7,802 nt of DNA, taken from the NCBI GenBank assembly GCA_009705435.1, contig WLTJ01000067.1, positions 1 through 7,802 on the forward strand. Reading direction: 5' to 3'. Source of the stretch: Actinomycetota bacterium (GTDB lineage Bacteria > Actinomycetota > Acidimicrobiia > Acidimicrobiales > Ilumatobacteraceae). The notes below the pieces were generated by a model, which saw only the letters and a program-made list of their open reading frames with translations, was not told where the DNA came from and searched no databases. Shown here in pieces: positions 6,443 to 7,802 of the stretch (its first letter is position 1; each line of letters opens with the position of its first letter). A program made the translations under genes and the position numbers.

Positions 6443-7497
6443 TAGAGGGCCACCTTCAAGATCGCGGTGACCATAATGTTCACCAAGGAAACAGGGACGA
6501 GGACTTTCCAAGCAAAACGCTGCAGTTGGTCTTCGCGGAACCGCGGGTAACTAAAACGCACCCACATAATCACGAACGAAAGCAACATCATTTTTCCGAA
6601 CATAATCAGCGGACCTACGACATTCATCCAGTTGTCAACACTGTCAATGTCAGTCCAGCCGAACCAAGCAAACGGGACGCCCCAGCCGCCAAGGAAAAGA
6701 ACCGACGCAATGAAAGAGAAAACACCAGCAGTTGCGAATTCAGCAATGAAGAATGTCAAGAAACGGAAACCGGAATACTCAGTCATGTAACCCGACACCA
6801 ATTCTGATTCGGCAATCGGCATGTCGAACGGTGTCTGCGTGAGTTCAGCCTGGACAGCGATCATGAAGATAATGAAACCAGTGAACTGCGTCAGGATGTA
6901 TGGATTTCCTAAGCCGTTCCAGCCAAACATTTCACCGGTGTTCTGCGCCAGAACGATGCCTTGCAGGTTCATGGTGCCAGCTTGGATGATGACACCGATG
7001 ACCGCTAACACCATCGGTAACTCGTAAGCGATCAACTGACCAGCAGCGCGCAAACCACCAAGCAGTGAATACTTGTTGGCACTTGACCAGCCGGCAATCA
7101 GAATGCCAAGCACGCTGACAGATGAAACTGCCAGCATGTAAAACACGCCAGCCTCAAAGTTTGTGAACCAGGCGTCGGGGCCAAACGGAACGACTGCTAC
7201 TAACAAGAAAGTGCTGGCAAGAACAACCAACGGTGCAATTTTGAAAATCACCCGATCAGCCCGCTCTGGAGTGATGTCTTCTTTTTGTAGCCACTTGCCA
7301 ACTTCGGCAAACAACTGCATTGAACCGTATGGGCCAGCTTCCATGGGCCCGAGACGACTCTGCATGAAAGACATCATCTTGAACAAGAAGAGATAGACGA
7401 TGGCACCAGCGGGTAGCAACACTGCCACGACGCCTCCAAGGACGCGTAGCAAAGACTGCACCCAGTAGGGCAGATCAGCAGCGAGCAAAGCACTCAT
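6442..7497 (-). CDS. nuoH: NADH-quinone oxidoreductase subunit H, divergent quinone-chamber residues
   Basis: This 351-residue integral membrane protein (about eight helices) joins the membrane arm to the peripheral arm and lines the quinone chamber. It is recognisable by SRLGP (47 to 51), KEDITP (72 to 77), AGWSSANKYSLLGGLRAAGQ (135 to 154), PFDMPIAESELVSGY (223 to 237), TEYSGFRF (239 to 246) and the C-terminal SYPRFREDQL (316 to 325). Several positions depart from the E. coli or mitochondrial consensus: the usual Glu-Arg before the first loop is Leu38-Phe39, GPNR is GPME, the Arg before PFD is Gln221, and the first Glu of PFDLPEAE is Ile228. The reading frame is intact and overlaps nuoD by 4 bases (ATGA), with a weak GGTGA site 9 bases upstream of the ATG. 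It may be an EFG-less or second-copy type of NuoH. Confidence 0.96.
   Translation of the reverse strand: MSALLAADLPYWVQSLLRVLGGVVAVLLPAGAIVYLFLFKMMSFMQSRLGPMEAGPYGSMQLFAEVGKWLQKEDITPERADRVIFKIAPLVVLASTFLLVAVVPFGPDAWFTNFEAGVFYMLAVSSVSVLGILIAGWSSANKYSLLGGLRAAGQLIAYELPMVLAVIGVIIQAGTMNLQGIVLAQNTGEMFGWNGLGNPYILTQFTGFIIFMIAVQAELTQTPFDMPIAESELVSGYMTEYSGFRFLTFFIAEFATAGVFSFIASVLFLGGWGVPFAWFGWTDIDSVDNWMNVVGPLIMFGKMMLLSFVIMWVRFSYPRFREDQLQRFAWKVLVPVSLVNIMVTAILKVAL
6450..6456 (-). promoter_or_regulatory. Ribosome binding site of nuoI (AAGGTGG)
   Basis: AAGGTGG lies in the last codons of nuoH, ending 7 bases before the ATG at 6442. It supports that start rather than the longer frame reaching into nuoH. 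Confidence 0.65.
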
Positions 7498-7802
7498 CGG
7501 TCAATGTCACCAAGGATGAAGTAGAGCGAGGCCAAAATAGTAATGATGTCAGGAACATAGACACCCTTGAGAACCCACGGCACGATGGAGATGTTGTTGA
7601 AACTCGCGGAGCGGATCTTTGTTCGGAACGGTCCAAGATCACCCTTGCTGACAACGTAGTAACCCATCTCGCCGAGTGGATTCTCTGTTGATACCCATGC
7701 TTCGCCTTCAGGCACTTTGATAATTCGTGGGACCTTGGCCATCACTGGACCAGAAGGAATGCTTTTCAGCAATTGATCAACGATCAAGGTTGATTCGCGA
7801 AC
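7494..7802 (-). CDS. nuoD: NADH-quinone oxidoreductase subunit D, C-terminal part, cut by the right edge
   Basis: The last 102 residues of the 49-kDa-type subunit, which forms the quinone headgroup pocket with NuoB and NuoH, are visible; the start lies beyond the window. The frame is open to the last base. Family marks are PEGEAWVSTENPLGEMGYYV, the PFRTKIRSASF segment (canonical PyRxkiRxpsF) and the terminal LGDIDR (canonical GEVDR or GDIDR). The position normally occupied by Asp in the final SxDxVxGxxDR motif is Tyr here (ASLYFILGDIDR). A TTG at 7787 is inside the gene and is not the real start. The stop codon overlaps the nuoH start by 4 bases. nuoE, nuoF and nuoG, which usually separate nuoD from nuoH, are not here. 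The fragment could be a NuoD paralog (second-complex type) rather than the canonical subunit. Confidence 0.93.
   Translation of the reverse strand, partial: VRESTLIVDQLLKSIPSGPVMAKVPRIIKVPEGEAWVSTENPLGEMGYYVVSKGDLGPFRTKIRSASFNNISIVPWVLKGVYVPDIITILASLYFILGDIDR

Noticed and set aside
6443..6511. Upstream extension of nuoI (23 extra codons)
   Set aside because: It overlaps the end of nuoH and is not NuoI-like; the ATG at 6442 has a good ribosome site and a TAATG junction.

Overview
The window is one densely packed stretch of a respiratory complex I (nuo) operon. All genes lie on the minus strand, so transcription runs from the right edge to the left. In transcription order it holds the 3' end of nuoD, then nuoH, nuoI, nuoJ, nuoK, nuoL, nuoM and the 5' part of nuoN, which runs off the left edge. 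Neighbouring genes overlap by 1 to 4 bases or are separated by at most 13. I see no stretch free of genes, no RNA gene, no promoter, no terminator and no mobile element. The promoter must lie beyond the right edge.

These genes encode the membrane arm (H, J, K, L, M, N) and part of the connecting arm (D, I) of a proton-pumping quinone oxidoreductase. NuoI carries two 4Fe-4S clusters that pass electrons towards the quinone site formed by NuoD, NuoH and NuoB (NuoB is not in the window). NuoH, J and K link that site to three antiporter-like subunits: NuoN, NuoM and NuoL. NuoL also carries the long lateral helix. The expected channel glutamates and lysines can be read in L, M, N and K.

Three points suggest this is not a textbook 14-subunit NADH dehydrogenase locus. 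First, nuoD is followed directly by nuoH, with the NADH-input genes nuoE, nuoF and nuoG absent from their usual place. Second, the visible NuoD C-terminus and NuoH differ at several normally conserved quinone-chamber residues. Third, NuoL is very long (804 residues), with an extra extracytoplasmic insertion containing a short tandem duplication and a His/Asp-rich cytoplasmic loop; NuoM has a His-rich loop at the matching position. The combination resembles second, EFG-less nuo clusters known from some Actinobacteria, but the rest of the genome is needed to decide.

Organism: a bacterium with moderate GC (around half, by eye). The style of the NuoH, NuoD and NuoL sequences suggests an actinobacterium, perhaps an uncultured aquatic lineage such as Acidimicrobiia. 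This is a low-confidence inference from protein resemblance only.
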